From positions 82,774,520 through 82,838,519 of the forward strand of contig CM069432.1 of the NCBI GenBank assembly GCA_035610365.1: 64,000 nt of DNA, written 5' to 3'. A model generated the notes under the pieces. The model was given only the letters and a program-made list of their open reading frames with translations, was not told the origin of the DNA and did not search any database. Numbering within the stretch: the stretch's first letter is position 1; every line of letters starts with the position of its first letter. The DNA comes from Aquatica leii. Its lineage: Eukaryota; Arthropoda; Insecta; Coleoptera; Lampyridae. The translations under genes were made by a program, and so were the position numbers. Of the stretch, positions 26,231 through 38,207 are shown piece after piece.

Positions 26231-27650
26231 AGAATACTATACAATTTTGCATATGATGTAAACTGCATAAATATAAAGTAAGAGGAAAGTATTTTAAAGT
26301 CGTTTTAACTAGTTATTTGGATATTATGCAACTACCTAAATGTAGTTTGTCTGCTTTATTAATGCACATTACTATTATTACAAAATATTAAAACAAAATC
26401 ATCAATGCTTGTTCTTACCTCAGGTTGTTACCGAAACATGTTTTTTAAATTAAGCTTTAACACATACAAAAATAAACACTTATACAATGCCATTCATTAT
26501 TTATACTTACAATATGTTTTGAAAGAAAACCTTTTATATACAGACGTCATTTCTAAATGGTATTTAGTAATAGCAGTAAATCGGCCCTTTTGATGATAAT
26601 AAACCTTGTTTAAAGCGACATTTTTTAATTAATTGTAAATACACATAGCACAATTTGCTACCCTTCATCGTTTGATGACCACACTCTTAACGCAATTGTA
26701 CATATGTGTAAACCTTTAAGGTACAAGAAGTTAATAGTCGAATTAATTGCATTAGGAAAGATGAATAGACACTATTAATAGACACAGTAAGTTGTGTGAA
26801 ATTATCAATATTAAGTCATGAATTAGCAATAAAAAATTATACTTAGAAATAACTGAAGATCCCCACTTTTTACAATCATGTCTTTATTAGATTTACGGAT
26901 GTTATGTGATGTAAAACCAAATAATAATAAACATTTTAAAATATTAGAAATACCGACACTTTTGGAAAAATTAAAGCTTGTTCAGATTTATCAAAAAGTT
27001 CAGTTTTCTAAATAAACACTTCCCAAGATCTAGCGTGTTGGCAAAGACTTATCAGTTACAGCATCCGACAATACTCAATAGAAAACAGACAGTACAAACT
27101 TTTATACATTCAGTTGACATAAACACACTAGAAACCACAACAAAGCGTTTCGTGAAAGAAAGAAAACATTTTTTGTCAGTAAAAATTTTACTATTATAGT
27201 AAAATAAAAAGTGCAATGATGAATTTTAAAGTGCAAATCAAAAATCAGAGAGTACAAGAAACTGGACGCAATGGAAAAGGCAGGTAACACTTTTATTTGC
27301 TCAACATTGGTCCGATCATGGAACATTTTGCGATATTATGCTTATATTGAAATACAATATTAGGTCAATATTCATGAAAGGCACTACAAAAGTAAAAAGT
27401 AATTTGGCCAACATTTGCTTATAATACTTATAATAATAAATATATATATATAGATATAGAATCATTAGTGATAACTGATAAAGTATTTACTTTATTATAT
27501 CCGAGTGTATCTGTAGCTTACTTTCATTGCGTCAAAATATCAAAGTGATCTATTGGGCTTCTATTTATTACTAATACACAGCCAGTAAATAATAATCGAA
27601 CCTATGTTAAACCGATATTGGATACCTACCCATAGAAAATTTACACAGAC
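26231..27650. other. AT-rich stretch without recognisable genes
   Basis: No assignable content. Confidence 0.45.
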
Positions 27651-27654
27651 TCCA

Positions 27655-29700
27655 TAATGGCTCAATGCAATACAGTTCTGCTAAGATTTCAGCATTGGCT
27701 CAATGTATAGCCGATCAATAACCAATGTTGATTGCTACTTGGGAATGTTGATCATTTGCGAAAGCATGTACACAAAATCAAAAAGCAGAAAGTGTAAATT
27801 GCTCCCTGTCCACAAGCTCTACAGAAAATCTAAATCCACAAGAGTGTCCACGATTGGAAGATTCTGGCGCTTCTATGCATATTACCAGGAATAAGAAAGT
27901 TTTTATGCTGAATGGAAAAAAAACATCCAATGAATTATATGCTTTAGAAATGAGAGTAAACACTTCTGATATAGCTGCTGAAGTTTTCATTACCTCGAAA
28001 AAGGAGAATCTCCAATTGCGACCTGAAAGCTTATGCAATCAGAACAAACAGCAAGTCAAAAAAGTGGTTGGAAAACATGTAGTTGATGTCGATGTTCACA
28101 CAGATTTATGTAAAAAGTGCACGTTTGGGAAGCTAGATCGCAGAAGTTTTGAAGTGCGTCCAAATAGACCCAATACTCCAAGAGAACTTCAGGATATGTG
28201 TTAAACCAAACTGGTCCTACAAAGATAGAAAAGAAAACCCTATTTCAACTATAGTTTTGTAAGAACATCAATATCGAATATTTAAAAAGTTTTTGATACA
28301 TATACCTAAGCAGAATAAGCAAAAGTGGCTCAGTAAAATTGTTATTGGACGTTTAGTGGGCTACTGTGATGAAAGAGATGGCTTTCGTGTGTGGAGTGAG
28401 AATAAAAACAAAATAGTCACAAATCGTAATATTTTTCAACGGGAGGAAACTGTACAAAACGTTCAGTTGACAGTTACAAAAGAACACCAAACTCAATGTA
28501 GTGATATACATAAAACTATATAATCTGAATAACCAGAAAAAACTGAACAGTTGGTTCCATAGGAAGTAACTGAATAAGAAATTAAGCAGCACAGTGTCGT
28601 TAAAAGTTCAAGCCGCAGAATAATATGAAAATCTCTCTATTTAGATGTTTACATTTACTCTGCATAACATGTCATACCCGAGTCCTACATTTTCGCAATT
28701 CGTTAAAAACATTAAAAAGAATGGAAACGTGCAATGGACACTGAAATTAATTCATTAATGACAAATGACACATGGCAGCTGGTAGATCTACCATCAGACA
28801 AAAAGGTAATTGGCAATTAATGAGTCTTGCATGTTAAAACAAAGACTGGTAGCAGTCTGAAAACCTTCAACTTGCCCAGTTCGACGTTAGCACAGCCTTC
28901 TTATTTGACGAACTAAAAAAATATGTTTATATGATTTTTGAATGTCTTAAAACGAAGATTATAAGGCATGATGGTGGGTTAGTGTTCATTAGAAAAAAAA
29001 ACATACAAAAAAAAAATTTAGAAAAATTTGGTATAGCCGATTCAAAGCAGTGGGATCGTTGATATATCTTGCAGTAGCCATTCAGTCAGATATTTCTTAT
29101 GCAGTTAGTATGATATCAGAACACCTAGATGCTTCAACAAATTTTTAATTGGTGCGCCATTAAAATAATTATTAGATATCTACAAGGAACTGCTAAGTAT
29201 CAGTTAATATTTAAACATAATTATCATAAGGAAATAAAAGCATATAGCGATGCCAACTTTGCAAGAGATGTAGCAACACGTAGGTCAAGAACAGGTGTGG
29301 TTCGGCTATATGCAGGTGCAGCAATCAGCTGGATGAGCCAGAAACAAAAGTGCTCTGTGCTATCGGCCACTGTGGCAGAACTGCAAGTGAAGAAACCAAG
29401 AAGATAATTTGAGTGCAACGGCTACTCTTCAAAATTACAAGTGTAAAAGTGATTCCCACTTTTCAGATAGACAACGCTAGTGCCGTAAAACTGACAAAGA
29501 ACCCTTAATTTTATAAACACTCTCAGAACATCAAAGTAAGGGTATCCTTTCACACGAGAGAAGTATAGTGAAGGTGTGTTAAATGTCCAAAATGTTAAAA
29601 GTGAATTTCAGCTTGCAGCTTACGAAACGATTACCTCGTATAGGATTCCAAATTATTCTGGACTTACTAGGTGTAGTAAAACAACCTTATTAAATCTTTC
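27655..29700 (+). pseudogene. Ty1/copia retrotransposon pol relic
   Basis: Collinear pieces of a copia polyprotein appear in several frames. They are: protease start DSGASMHITRNKKVF (27860), pre-integrase zinc region with LCNQNKQQVKKV and CKKCTFGKL (28030-28130), integrase tail KWLSKIVIGRLVGYCDERDG (28320-28380), reverse transcriptase pieces around QFDVSTAFLFDEL (28880-28920), and connection/RNase H blocks SLIYLAVA, SDISYAVSM, IIRYLQGT, YSDANFARD, AISWMSQKQK (29060-29360). The YVDD-type RT core and the integrase DDE core are deleted. Many stops and shifts occur. No LTR pair was seen. The element ends near 29700, after which a separate Penelope-like tail begins. Confidence 0.85.
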
Positions 29701-30360
29701 TTTGAATGTTAAGCTATTATTTTTCTCTTTTAAGAAAACATGTTTGTAAGGTAAAGAATCAACGAAAAGATCAACTATTGTAGTAAGTAAAGAAACTCAA
29801 AATTGAGTTTAAAATTTCAACAATACAATTTTTACAATTTTTTTTTATTTATTTATTATTAATGCATCTTATTGCTTTCACGATCTGAAGAAGCTTTTGC
29901 GAATGCAAAACGTTGACTGAGTAATTGCACAGTGGCAGGGTTGGCAGATTTAAACCAATAAGTTTAAAACATTAGTTTACCAAGGTTTATATCACTTGTA
30001 TTTTATTAGAAAAAACAAATCGATTGTAATTATTCATTTGCTAAAATATATTTATTTTATTTGTCGATTTATTTTTAATTATGAATTTATTTATTTTTAT
30101 TGTGTCTAACAATCTACACTTTTGAAATTAAAATTACCATTCACGTTTAGTAGTAAAAGCTTGAGAGATAAGGAAAATACCTACACTAATTTTAAATCGA
30201 GGACACCCCACTCTTCATTTTACTAGTGGTAGTGACACTTTTCAAAATAAAGCAAAATGCAATAAAAACGCTTTTATTGAAAACAAATACTACCATTTAA
30301 AAAACAAAGTAAACGATAAAATATTTTTGGTGTCATTTGTGTCAGATTTATTATTACTAA
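29701..30360. other. Non-coding, with a Penelope-like tail
   Basis: Apart from the tail motif at 29885-29915 and a CAGGGTTGGCAGATT block at 29937, which looks like one hAT terminus without a partner, nothing was recognised. Confidence 0.4.
29885..29915 (+). repeat. Penelope-like tail, degenerate
   Basis: The series CTGAAGAAGC, a small GC-closed stem, then AAAACGTT follows the same order as the tail at 7553-7583. The GAAA core is changed to AAAA. Confidence 0.35.
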
Positions 30361-30419
30361 CATAAACTCGAGGGGTGGCTCACTCGTAAAAAATCTGTAC
30401 ACCATATTTAACTTTTTGA

Positions 30420-30582
30420 TACTGAACCTACTTCGAAGGTACTGAATGCGTACTGAATTTACTCAAAGGACTGAACTAGTACTGACAAAATACTGAACCT
30501 ATAATGACCATACTGAACTCGTACTGACTATACTGACCTCATATTGTACCCGTACTGAACATACTGAACAGATACTGAATGC
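30420..30582. repeat. Left subterminal GTACTGAAC array of copy 2
   Basis: About fourteen imperfect TACTGAAC or TACTGAC units, 8-15 bp apart. Confidence 0.9.
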
Positions 30583-30930
30583 ATAAAACAACTTGCTATG
30601 AAGTTAGGTTTATTACAAATGTTGCTCAAAATGTCCTTCTTTTATGTACCTAATCGTGAACTCTGAATTATTAAAGTTAAAATAAAAATACACCCCATTA
30701 CCAAATAATGTTTTTGTTAAAAAAGATATCATTGATAACCATATTAGTATATTCAAACATTGTTACTAAGTGGTCAAATAAAACAATTTTAAATATTAAT
30801 GCTACCCTGATATAAAATATTTATTAATCCTTTCAAAAATAACAATACATTTATTAACATTTAATTGTTTTGTATTTGTTTTCAATTTGTATTTTGTCGC
30901 TTCTTTTAAGAGAAAAAGGGGAATTTCCAA

Positions 30931-33900
30931 TTAAACAAATTGGACCATAAAAAATAATTTTTTTTCTACAAAATGGATATCTGTCACTTTAGGCCATACG
31001 TATCTGTCAAGATCATACTTAAGAAACTTAATTATAGCCCCATTATCTTTCATTTCAATGATTCGTCCTATGTACCATCCATTATGGTAAACGACAGCGT
31101 AATAGTTTTCGCACTCCAATGAAATTCTGTCATGAGCAACAGTTTCTTCTTCAGACTCATGATAATCAGAACTGTGTTCATCGAACTCGATTTCATCACT
31201 ACATTCTTCGGATTCTTCTGAAGTAGACAATACGTGGTTTAATTTTATTCTTTTTATTCTCTGTTTTGTGTCATTTTTGAATTTATCAATTATCGGTTTG
31301 TTATGAGTTGTTTCTTTATTTGTAATGGGCCCCATAACACGTCTTAATCTATCACTGCTAAGACGCGCTCTTTTTTCTGATAGCAACCAGCAAAGAGTGG
31401 TTTTTTTAACTGTGATTTGTTTACTTTTACACTTAATTTGTAGGTAAGGGCTTGTGCACGAAATTGGTTCATGCGTGCTAGATGTAAAATCGACTAGATC
31501 AAGGTCTATATTCTTAAATTTGTCAATCACTGCCAAATCATCATGCGTCAATTCTTCTAAGTCATCTACTCCTGTGTAATAAGACCATACATACATTTTA
31601 ACAAAACTTTGCAATTGTTTTACCTTGTTCACTACTTGAAATGTCATCATGAATGTCATCATCTTCTGTTGAGTTATCAGTGTATATTGAATTGTGTTTT
31701 AATTGTCTTTCTATGTTAACAGCTTGGCATCGCTCTGAAACATGAAGGATAATGAATATATGCAGAAGATTTACAATAAACTTACCATTAGTGTTAGGAA
31801 TTATTATTGTCATCCAGTCATTACAAGAAATCTCAAATCCTAACGAAATGACATCTTCTAACACGTTGTTTTTTGTAGCCTCTATAATCTTAATGATTTC
31901 ATTTAGAGTGGGTAAAATCTTGATTGTCTCATTATTAGTTATGTTACCTTCACCAAGTCGGCGTGCTTTTTCTCTTGGAAAATATATGTATCATCTATAA
32001 ATATGTAATAGATGAATATAATAGACTCGTACTTAATACTTGTTCTAGTATCTCTCTTCCATAATTATATTAAATAAGTAAATTACACAGTGCAGTACAT
32101 ACCTAAATCACACAATATTTCATTAATTGTCTGTAAACGATGAAGGCGATGTAAAATTTCAAGCATGCTGAAATTGACCACAGTCGAAAATGTGGACGTT
32201 TGAGACCTAATTGCTCTGAAGGTTTTTTCGCATGGTTGTGAACTCTTTAACCACGGCAGAAACAGAGATGGTTCATTATAATATTTTAAGCACATTAAAA
32301 TTAATGCGTGTGCATTTAATTCTATGCATATGTATGAATTTAAAGATATAAAGTTTTTTGTTAGACTATATTGGTTTTCTTTAACCAGTATCTCCAAATT
32401 CGAAGAGCGAAGACTACATACCATATATTTTTAATTCTTTCGCTGACGTTAAGTGTTTTCGATAAAAATGCATCCAATGTCATTTGCAGTAATTTTAGAT
32501 AAAAAATTGTACCGTTGCTATTAGGCACATGTTGTTCCAGTTGCTCTCGAACCATGGCAGAACACATTTTCTCGACAGCTTCAAAGTTCATTTTATCATC
32601 CAACTTTAAGTGAGAGTTTGTTAGCAAATGCTTATCTTTAGAAACCCGTTCAACCAATTCCTCTAAGTGTGCGGGACTTGCAATATATTTTCCAATTATT
32701 ATTTGTAATTTTATTTTCAATAAACGCGTTCTCAACTTCGTACCTATGTGTACAGTATCTTGAACTACTATTGGCTTATCGGTCTCCATATTAATTTGAA
32801 ACCAATTTAACTTATGTTGATTATCATTTGTTACTAAACTATTATCCGAGGTATTATCATTGAATGCTATAGAAGTAGGTATATTTGTTACAATTCGCAT
32901 TGCTTTTAAAAGTCTACTGTCACCATCCGAAGAAAAACCGAGAATATCAATATCATTTTCGGCTGCACATTTCAGCATCCATTTCCATCGTTTTAAAATA
33001 TCATCAGATGTAAATGTGTTATCTGTTCCAAATACAGACAAAACAAATGAAGGAGCGTTTTCTTTCATAGGCTGAGCTACAATTATATAAGCATATTTGC
33101 ATATTTTATTATTTTCAAACATCTCTGAAATTTTTTTTGCATTAATAGCTGGAAAGAAATTTTGTTGAGGTAGTCCGGTTTCTTTATCTAGAGGTAATGG
33201 AAAGCCGACAATATTGTTCGTAAAACTATCGTACTCTACTTTTCCTAAAATATTGTAAATCTATATTATTTATTCTCAATTAAATAAACAAAAAAATATA
33301 ACATTCTCGAAACCTACCTATAACTGCAGTTGCGTCTTCGCTGATCCAAATTTTCAAAGGATAGTTTCTTTTTAAAAGAAAATCTTTAAGTTCTTTAAAT
33401 CTGAAATGTCCTTCGACCATATTAAAGTTTTCATATATATGCCTCTTCACTGTGGCGATTGATGGCAGTGCATCTTTTAAATTTGCACAAATTGTTTCTG
33501 TACAATAAGCGTCCACCGATTAAAAATAAGTAGACTCCAAACATTGTTATAGCTGATTCGTATCTCTTTCCGCCTTTTTTACGTTTTGCATTATTTTCTG
33601 CAGATTCCATAAGCAACTTCAATAACTTGGGGTAGCCTATTTCTAGTTTGAAATTTGTGTCCTGTCGAATTTTACTCAATTCTTCAATTAACTGTCTATC
33701 TTCATGTTCCAATATTTGAGCTACACCTTCAATTACTTCAAAATAATCAGTTATTAGTGAATTTGAACTATCGGCTTCCCTTTTTCTTCGTAGTTTTTCT
33801 TTCCTTGAATACTTCTTGTCTTTCCATTTTGATGTTTGGGACTCACGAACGTTTGATGCAGGGCATACAACTTGTCCCGGTATTTGTACCCCTGCACTCT

Positions 33901-35044
33901 CAAAATTTGAGAATTGTGTAGAATTTGAACCTAGGCTTGAGGTAGATGCGACCGATATTATATCACAAACCTCCTCAGAAATCCCCGATTCGTTATCTAA
34001 ATTTGTAATATCATTTAATTGGGGATCAGATAGAAAAGTCTCTCTAGGTGGTTGTGTTCTCGATGAAGATGGTGTTAAATCCTGTTTATTAAAAAATTTA
34101 TCCAAAGTAGGATTACTATTTTTCTTCTTTTCACATCTCTCTCCGAGTATTTGCCACAAAAAATGTCTTCTGTAATGTTTAATATAATTTGACAATGTCC
34201 AATATGATTTTGACTTGTGAATGTTGCTTGTAACTTTTATATCTATGTTACATATAAGACAAGTAACATGTGCGATAAAGATACTATTACTGTTTGCCGA
34301 ATTTATTAATACATTGACATTTATATTTTGTTCTTTTATGTTTTCCCAAACATCTACAAATTTTTCTTTATTCTGTTCAAGCCAATTTTTGCAGGCACGT
34401 TCAAGTTTTCCTTTTTCTTCATTTAGATCAGCTGATGCTGAAGTTTTTTCGAAATCTTCTTTGTTCGTGTTTGGTCGTTTTTTAGACATTTTTAAATTTT
34501 TAGAGGAAGTTTGGGGAACTAGATTTATTTGTATATGTATCTAATTTATTTTTATACTCCTTCCATACATTAACAAGGAGCTTGCGATGTCCCATCACTA
34601 TTTTAAAATTTTGTAATTGTTAAAATAATTACCGTAATATTTTCGTCGTTCATGTTCGTCTTCTAAATTTACTATATTGATTAATTCGTTTCTTGCGTAT
34701 TCTTCTAAATTCTCAATATCATCATCAGCAATGTAGCTTAGAGATAATTCGTTATCATATCCCGCTATTTTCAATAGGTTAATTAAGTAATCGGGAATTT
34801 TTATACCCAAGGTTATTTCTATTTTCCTCCATATGTCTAAAAATTACTTTGGTTAACAGTTCGGGATAGATCCAATATTAAGGCCACGAAAAAAATTAAC
34901 TAGGTATCAGTAACGCTTTCTGAAAGCATTTTTGTTTGTGTAACAACAGTATCGAATATATTTATGTAAGTACCTTTCTCAGTGCATTTAAATGTAATAA
35001 ATAATATATCTACACTTACCTTCCGGTTCTTGAGAATCACTCAT
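30931..35044 (-). CDS. Spliced transposase gene of copy 2 (probably frame-damaged)
   Basis: Exon 1 (35020-35044) encodes MSDSQEPE and ends at GTAAGT. After a 183-bp intron, exon 2 continues in phase with DIWRKIEITLGIKIPDYL, a SAM-like region. A GHRKLL motif follows near 34590 in a shifted frame. Next comes a BED-like zinc finger (CLIC...HYRRH, 34170-34260) and a low-complexity linker. Introns at 33245-33317, 31735-31785 and 31572-31623 have GT/AG ends and keep frame. Catalytic candidates: GFSSDGDSRLL (about 32893-32938), VQDTVHIGTKLR (32729-32770) and SQPCEKTFRA (32214-32250), fitting an RNase H-like DDE fold with the D-x-x-H signature. The end (30960-31120) is a Tudor-like segment, YYAVVYHNGWYIGRIIE. 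Apparent single-base shifts near 33500 and 32380, and an unclear stretch at 34500-34620, suggest a recently inactivated copy. Confidence 0.75.
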
Positions 35045-35073
35045 TTTAGTTTTTAACGGCTTTAACACCCAAG

Positions 35074-35124
35074 CGTTGACTGAAGAAATGTATAAGGACT
35101 CGCAACTGCATGTTAAAAATCGTA
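35074..35124 (+). repeat. Inverted repeat arm at the transposase 5' end
   Basis: CGTTGACTGAAGAAATGTAT and following bases, through TTAAAAATCGTA, recur in reverse at 36339-36390. This arm lies about 30 bp upstream of the transposase ATG. Confidence 0.85.
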
Positions 35125-35444
35125 CCGTATTATTACTATCTCACTTTTGTGGCTCACTGCACCCCGCTGCCTACAAACTTTACTCTTGGATAGTAAAGAC
35201 AAGGTTGTTTTCAACGCAAACTAAGAAGATAAGACTGGTAAAAGATCGCTTAAAAATAATGTTTAGAAAGTAATAAGATAACTCTTCAAAATAATCGTTT
35301 GTTGTATTTACTAGATACCGTTGACTGATATAAAATGTTTTGAGTAAACGGAATGTAATTTGACAAGTTGAATTTTTTTTTCGTTTGCCAGAGTTTGGTT
35401 TTGTATTTTTTCTCTGCTGTTTTAATTTACTTTGGTAATCCGCA

Positions 35445-35555
35445 ATTCGTATCGAAATATCGATACGTATCGGAATATCGATACGTTTCAGAGTATCGCT
35501 ACGTATCGAAATATCGACATTTCGATACGTATCGATATATCGATAGACAACCCAG
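35445..35555 (-). repeat. CGATACGTATC palindromic repeat nested in copy 2
   Basis: Same family as 11139-11338 but in reverse. The complement begins CCTGGGTTGTCTATCGATA and continues with GATATTTCGATACGTATC-type units. No clear target duplication was found. Confidence 0.7.
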
Positions 35556-36225
35556 GCCTAATAAAGTAGGAATGGTGATTTAAATCATTAAAAAACCGAT
35601 TTTCGTACTATAATAAAGCGATTTTTATAATCGATTTTTCTATCCAATTTTTGTTTATTGATTTAAGAATATAATCGATCGAAAATCGCGAACTTCATGG
35701 AATTATAATTATTCTACAATCAACTAGAATGTAAAAACAAAAAACTCATAAGTAAATACATAATCAAATCGCCAAAGTGAACAATAATTTAAAATAGTAA
35801 ATTACAAATTCAAAACCGCCGGCGCCGGTAATTTGATACTTGCACAAGAAGCAAAGCAGAATTTTTGTTATGTTTATAAATGTATATAACTGTCTTATCG
35901 TGTTTTGCAGTTGATAATATTCTTTGAAAGGTGACTACAAAAGGGATTACCAAATCGGTTTTCCGTTTAGTTAAAACTTTTTAACTTGATTTGCTAATTA
36001 AGATTACACGAATGTTCAATAAAATTGTGAATTTGAAACGGCGTTTTAGTTTTTTTTTCTTAGATGCAGCATGCCGATACATCGCGAGTTGGTCCCCTAA
36101 GTCATAAAAAATTAACTAGAATTCCCATCACTAATGGTATCTCTTGGTAGAAAATCGTTTGTTAAATCATCGTCATCTGAACTGCAAAGAGAGCGGTATC
36201 TCTAAGCGAAGCCACTGCTTGATGC

Positions 36226-36250
36226 GCGTACGTACTTTGCGTACGTACGA
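36226..36250. repeat. Paired GCGTACGTAC motif
   Basis: GCGTACGTAC occurs twice, separated by TTT. It shares the GTAC core of the subterminal arrays and may bind the same protein (inference). Confidence 0.5.
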
Positions 36251-36338
36251 TGTAAACACTACAAGTGGCAGCAATGAACTGAAATCTCGGACCCCAAGTA
36301 GACGATGACGCCTCCTATATCTCGGACCCTGCGGTGAC

Positions 36339-36390
36339 TACGATTTTTAACATGGGCTTTGCGAGTCTTTATACATTTCTTCAGTCAACG
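36339..36390 (-). repeat. Inverted repeat arm inside copy 2
   Basis: Reverse counterpart of 35074-35124, with a few substitutions. The two arms enclose about 1.2 kb that includes the nested palindromic repeat. Confidence 0.85.
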
Positions 36391-36551
36391 ACCCAAGTAT
36401 ATAATATTTATATGAATATACAGCAAAATTTCAAATGATTAACTTTAATATAACCGCACAATCAGCACAGAAGGAAGCAAATATCACAGAACACGAGAAC
36501 ACAAATATTCCACGTCTTCAAACGTAAACAACCGGATATTGACTTAAAATT

Positions 36552-36728
36552 TACTGAACCAATACTGAACTTCTCTACTGAGTGGTACTGAATTCACTGA
36601 ACTCGTACTGAATCTGTATTGAACCTAGTGAATTATACTGAACCGTTACTGAACTTTTATTGAATATACCGAACTAGTATTGAACGTACTGAACCAGTAC
36701 TTAACCAGTACTGAACGTACTGAACTAT
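36552..36728. repeat. Right subterminal GTACTGAAC array of copy 2
   Basis: About sixteen imperfect GTACTGAAC units in the same orientation as the left array. Confidence 0.9.
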
Positions 36729-36774
36729 TATGTGTACACCATATTTAACGAGTGAGCCACCCCTCGCATAAACT

Positions 36775-38205
36775 ACTATCTGTACTAAAATTCGATCGAG
36801 ATTATTCGCAAGCCACTTGTTAGTTAAACGTTTAAAAGATATTTACTGTGTTGCCTGTGTGATTTCACTATGATTTAAAGTAGGTAACACTCAAGGTAAC
36901 GCTAACAAATTATTTTTTTAAATAAATATATTACATTTGCACGTATGTTACTCTTGTTACTAAAAACGAAGTCATAATTCTAACTTAATATACAAATGAA
37001 ATAAGACGTTCTGGACTAGCTATAAAGATAACTATTTTTAGAGTCACATAACCCCTTGTTTACCTCTTGACCAGCTATAAGTTTTGTGTTACTTTCGATT
37101 GCTCAATCTAGTTGTTGAACAAGTCAGATTTTAAACTAATAAAGTGGCTTAACCACGACTCTGATTAGAGTATAGTAAAAAAAAAACATGTTTTACATTG
37201 ATGAGTAACAACCGAACAAATGGAAACCAAAATGAGGATAGTCAGATGATTTCAATGCCTTCACTTATTGTTCTATTAGAATGAAGAAGAAGAAAGATGA
37301 TTTGACGATCACCGAGGACAGACTTGTAGCTTCTAAAGATAGAATTTTAAATGTTTTTCCATAATGGTCCGAGGCGATATGATGATTTGACTTAAATCTC
37401 GTTTAATCTAAGAAATAGGATTATGATCTAAAAGTATTGAGAGACGTTTCTAGTTTCATCAATTCGTGTCTTGAAAGCCTCCTGCAAAAGTGGGCAACAC
37501 GTTAGAAATTATAGTTGCAAGATTGTCATAGTCCAATCCCAGAAGACATTATTTTATAGGCTCCGGTAACGCAAGCTTTTGCTGTTACAACACTTTGTAA
37601 ACTAAAAATTTGTTTTTCTATAGTAGATATTGTATAAAATAACCTGTCATGAACTAAACAATATAAAGCGAATTAAATATCTTTCATTAATAAAATAATA
37701 ACGCACTAAAAGATACTATTGTCATTCGTTATCAATATTTATTTGTAATAACGTAAAATTATGACTGTAATCATGTACCAACCATATGTATGTATGTTGT
37801 AACAAAAGCAATTACTAACAACTCAACAATATCACATTACTCATTATGCATAGTTTTATTTTGAAAAAAAAAATCGCATTAACAATCGTGAATTTAAGTG
37901 ATTCTAATACACGAATAAATGGACCAATCGTAGAAATGCTTCGTTCATACAACAAATGTCCTTACTGTAAAACACGCATATTTGTAAGCTTTCAAAAATT
38001 TAAAACATTTCGAAATACTACATGTAACTGCGCGGATACCTTGCTCGGGTTACTCTATCGAGGTTATTTAAGTTTAATCAAAGAGCATGTTTAATATACA
38101 AAATAAATACACACTGAAACAATTAGATTATTTGAAGATTAAAATCAGTGGATTAAGTTTCTTTTGCTACCAGCTTATTTTAACATTTTTGTAGTAATTT
38201 AGCTT
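36775..38205. other. AT-rich stretch without recognisable genes
   Basis: An 82-codon frame at 37846-38094 starts with ATG and contains CPYC and CNC, but it matches no family I recognise and has no supporting signals. Confidence 0.4.
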
Positions 38206-38207
38206 AT

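Larger units (their letters stand above)
30369..36766. mobile_element. CGAGGGG-family DNA transposon, copy 2 (near-autonomous)
   Basis: Perfect 18-bp inverted termini CGAGGGGTGGCTCACTCG are flanked by exact 8-bp duplications cataaact (30361-30368 and 36767-36774). GTACTGAAC arrays lie inside both ends, again in the same orientation. A GTACACCATATTTAAC block occurs at both ends in direct orientation, abutting the right terminus. One minus-strand spliced transposase gene fills 30931-35044. The 5' side of that gene contains a palindromic-repeat MITE (35445-35555) and an internal inverted repeat. The 8-bp duplications suggest a hAT/P/Zisupton-like transposition chemistry; the superfamily is not established. 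Confidence 0.93.

Noticed and set aside
29937..29960. CAGGGTTGGCAG as a hAT left terminus
   Set aside because: No partner terminus or 8-bp duplication could be found.
33655..34544. Plus-strand frames at 33655-33921, 33816-34175 and 34221-34544
   Set aside because: They are antisense shadows of the copy 2 transposase.
34560..34640. 38-bp intron to explain the stop after FNNYKILK in copy 2
   Set aside because: It would keep frame but is very short for an arthropod intron and would remove the conserved F-x-I-V before GHRKLL; a frameshift is more likely.
37846..38094. 82-codon frame with CPYC and CNC cysteines
   Set aside because: Cysteine pairs suggest a zinc ribbon, but there is no recognised family, no splice or promoter signal, and the composition is ordinary for the region.
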